The position numbers and the translations under genes were made by a program. The notes beneath the pieces are model-generated. The model saw nothing but the letters and a program-made list of their open reading frames with translations, was not told where the DNA came from and did not search any database. 32,897 bases of DNA from Nitrospira sp. (GTDB lineage Bacteria > Nitrospirota > Nitrospiria > Nitrospirales > Nitrospiraceae): contig JAICUC010000007.1 of NCBI GenBank assembly GCA_025936075.1, forward strand, positions 1 through 32,897. Direction: 5' to 3'. Below, piece after piece: positions 31,167 through 32,897 of this stretch (positions are counted from its first letter, which is position 1; the number at the start of each line of letters is the position of its first letter).

Positions 31167-32492
31167 ATGGGCAATCTCGTCATTATCGGTGCTCAGTGGG
31201 GCGATGAAGGCAAGGGCAAGATCGTCGACATCTTAGCCCGGGACGCCGACATCGTCGTACGCTATCAAGGTGGCTCCAACGCCGGGCATACAGTCATCAA
31301 CGAGCGGGGAACTTATATTTTCCACCTTATTCCATCGGGAATCTTGTACCGGGGAACGACCTGTGTCATCGGCAACGGCGTCGTCGTCGATCCCGGTTCT
31401 CTGATCGAAGAGATGGATTTGCTCCAGACCAAAGGCATCACGATCGGCAACAACTTCGCCGTCAGCCAGCGGGCGCACTTGATCCTTCCCTATCATAAGG
31501 CGATCGATCGCGCGTCGGAACAATCCAAGGGGTCACGAAAGATCGGCACGACTGGGCGAGGGATCGGACCGTCCTATGCGGACAAAATGGCACGCATCGG
31601 AATCCTTATGGGCGATCTGCTCAACCCCCCCTTGTTTAAGAGAAAACTCGAAGAGAATCTCGTCGAGATGAACTGGTTCTTGGAGCGACTGTATAAAGTT
31701 GAAACCTTCCAAGTCGACAAAGTCTTCGATCAATACATGGGCTACGCCGATCGTCTCAAAAGTCACATCGTCGACACCACGGTGTTATTGAATCGCGCGA
31801 TAGAGAAGAACAAGACGGTTTTGTTTGAAGGGGCTCAAGGCACGCATCTGGATGTGGACTTCGGCACCTATCCCTATGTGACCTCGTCCAGCGCAGCGGC
31901 CGGAGGAGCCTGTACGGGCACCGGTGTCGGTCCGACCATGATCGACGCTGTCATGGGTATCGCGAAGGCCTACTCGACAAGAGTCGGCAGTGGGCCGTTT
32001 CCAACAGAACTGACCGATGAGACCGGACGAGGACTTCAGGAACGAGGGCGAGAATTTGGATCGACCACAGGACGTGCGAGGCGATGCGGCTGGTTTGATG
32101 CGGTCGTGGTTCGTCATGCGACGCTGGTGAATGGGCTCACGTCCCTGGCTCTGACCAAGCTCGATGTCCTCGACGGCTGCAAGGAGTTGAAGCTTTGTAC
32201 CGGGTACAGGCAGGGGAGTACCGTCTATAAAGACATGCCGGCTGACGTGGACGTGTTGACCGGCTGCGAGCCGGTCTATCAACGGATGAAAGGGTGGACC
32301 ACTGCGACGACAGGGACGACCAGTTACAAGCGGCTTCCGGCGGAAGCGAAACGGTACCTGGCTCGCATCGAAGAGTTGTCGCGGTGCCGAATCGATATGA
32401 TCTCGACCGGGTCCAAGCGCGGGGAGACGATCATGCTGCGGAATCCTGTGGACTGTTCCCGCCGACGCCCCAGACGCCGCCCACAAAAATAG
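31167..32492 (+). CDS. purA: Adenylosuccinate synthetase
   Basis: 441 aa; NLVIIGAQWGDEGKGKIVDILA, RYQGGSNAGHTVI, GTTGRGIGPSYADK, LFEGAQGTHLDVDFGTYPYVTSSSAAAGGACTGTGVGPT, GWFDAVVVRHA. Confidence 0.97.
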   Translation: MGNLVIIGAQWGDEGKGKIVDILARDADIVVRYQGGSNAGHTVINERGTYIFHLIPSGILYRGTTCVIGNGVVVDPGSLIEEMDLLQTKGITIGNNFAVSQRAHLILPYHKAIDRASEQSKGSRKIGTTGRGIGPSYADKMARIGILMGDLLNPPLFKRKLEENLVEMNWFLERLYKVETFQVDKVFDQYMGYADRLKSHIVDTTVLLNRAIEKNKTVLFEGAQGTHLDVDFGTYPYVTSSSAAAGGACTGTGVGPTMIDAVMGIAKAYSTRVGSGPFPTELTDETGRGLQERGREFGSTTGRARRCGWFDAVVVRHATLVNGLTSLALTKLDVLDGCKELKLCTGYRQGSTVYKDMPADVDVLTGCEPVYQRMKGWTTATTGTTSYKRLPAEAKRYLARIEELSRCRIDMISTGSKRGETIMLRNPVDCSRRRPRRRPQK

Positions 32493-32600
32493 TCAATAGT
32501 CATCGGTCATTGGTCAATGCTATGATGCGGAAATAGATCTTTGGCTGGCCTTTGTTCCAGTCGTTTCACGAATAACGATTCACGTCGCCTTTTCACATAC

Positions 32601-32676
32601 GAGCCGGTAGCTCAGTCGGTAGAGCATCGCCCTTTTAAGGCGAGGGCCCTGGGTTCGAGTCCCAGCCGGCTCACCA
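32601..32676 (+). tRNA. tRNA-Lys(TTT), CCA encoded
   Basis: GAGCCGGTAGCTCAGTCGGTAGAGCATCGCCCTTTTAAGGCGAGGGCCCTGGGTTCGAGTCCCAGCCGGCTCACCA; acceptor GAGCCGG/CCGGCTC, anticodon stem TCGCC/GGCGA, loop CTTTTAA. Confidence 0.96.
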
Positions 32677-32897
32677 GATCTTTCAATAACTTCTGCGCGT
32701 CTGCCTGGCCACTTTCTTCCTCGGTTACGGTTTTGGTCACGGTTTTCTTTTCCGTTAACCCTTCGACTGCCTGATACAGGTGAGTAGGGAGAGATGGGCG
32801 TATCGGGAAAGCATGGCTGGAGATTTCCAACCCCCTAATGCCATCAGCGTACGGTCGTTTGCCCCTTGCATGGCAAGCCGAGAAGCGAAGGTGTGCC
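32612..32897 (-). pseudogene. C-terminal end of a tyrosine recombinase (phage-type integrase), apparently frameshifted; runs off the right edge
   Basis: Minus strand: one frame reads HTFASRLAMQGANDRTLMALGGWKSPAMLSRYAHLS and the adjacent frame continues PTHLYQAVEGLTEKKTVTKTVTEEESG...; together they give the integrase HTFAS...LGGWKS..M..RYAHLSP.HL..AVE pattern. The shift falls at a CCC run (plus-strand GGG 32787-32789). Confidence 0.8.

Noticed and set aside
32541-32774. Plus-strand 77-aa ORF reading through tRNA-Lys
   Set aside because: Reads through a confident tRNA; translation (VEHRPFKARALGSSPSRLTR) is the familiar artefact of tRNA sequence.

Overview
The window looks like the origin region of a bacterial chromosome, probably Nitrospirota/Nitrospira-like judging by gene content (not verified). 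Left to right it holds: a partial divergent ThyX-like gene (minus); hisS; a DsrE/DsrF/DsrH-like trio whose third member is short or frameshifted; a putative oriC with DnaA boxes; dnaA, dnaN, gyrB and gyrA, with no recF between dnaN and gyrB; a membrane-anchored hypothetical; a DUF721/DciA-like gene (minus); and smpB. Next come three unannotated small ORFs with predicted TM segments (27, 53 and 79 aa, minus) that carry a duplicated palindromic motif upstream. They are followed by an OmpR-type two-component system, a secreted protein and a ferredoxin:thioredoxin-reductase catalytic-like protein (all minus). Further right are a 995-aa NorD/CbbO-like VWA protein, a hypothetical, mdh, a PuuD-like membrane protein, an orphan NuoF plus 2Fe-2S ferredoxin, an ErpA/IscA-type carrier, a PTPS with a Cx5HGH motif plus folE, an alpha/beta hydrolase, rarA, a PilZ-like protein, an ABC-F ATPase, tRNA-Ala(GGC), purA, and tRNA-Lys(TTT). 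A frameshifted tyrosine-recombinase C-terminus abuts the tRNA-Lys at the right edge. The items most worth a second look are the small-ORF cluster with its repeated operator-like palindrome, the tRNA-Lys/integrase junction, the orphan NuoF-ferredoxin pair, and the dnaN-gyrB gap where recF would be expected. No CRISPR array, rRNA or complete mobile element was seen.
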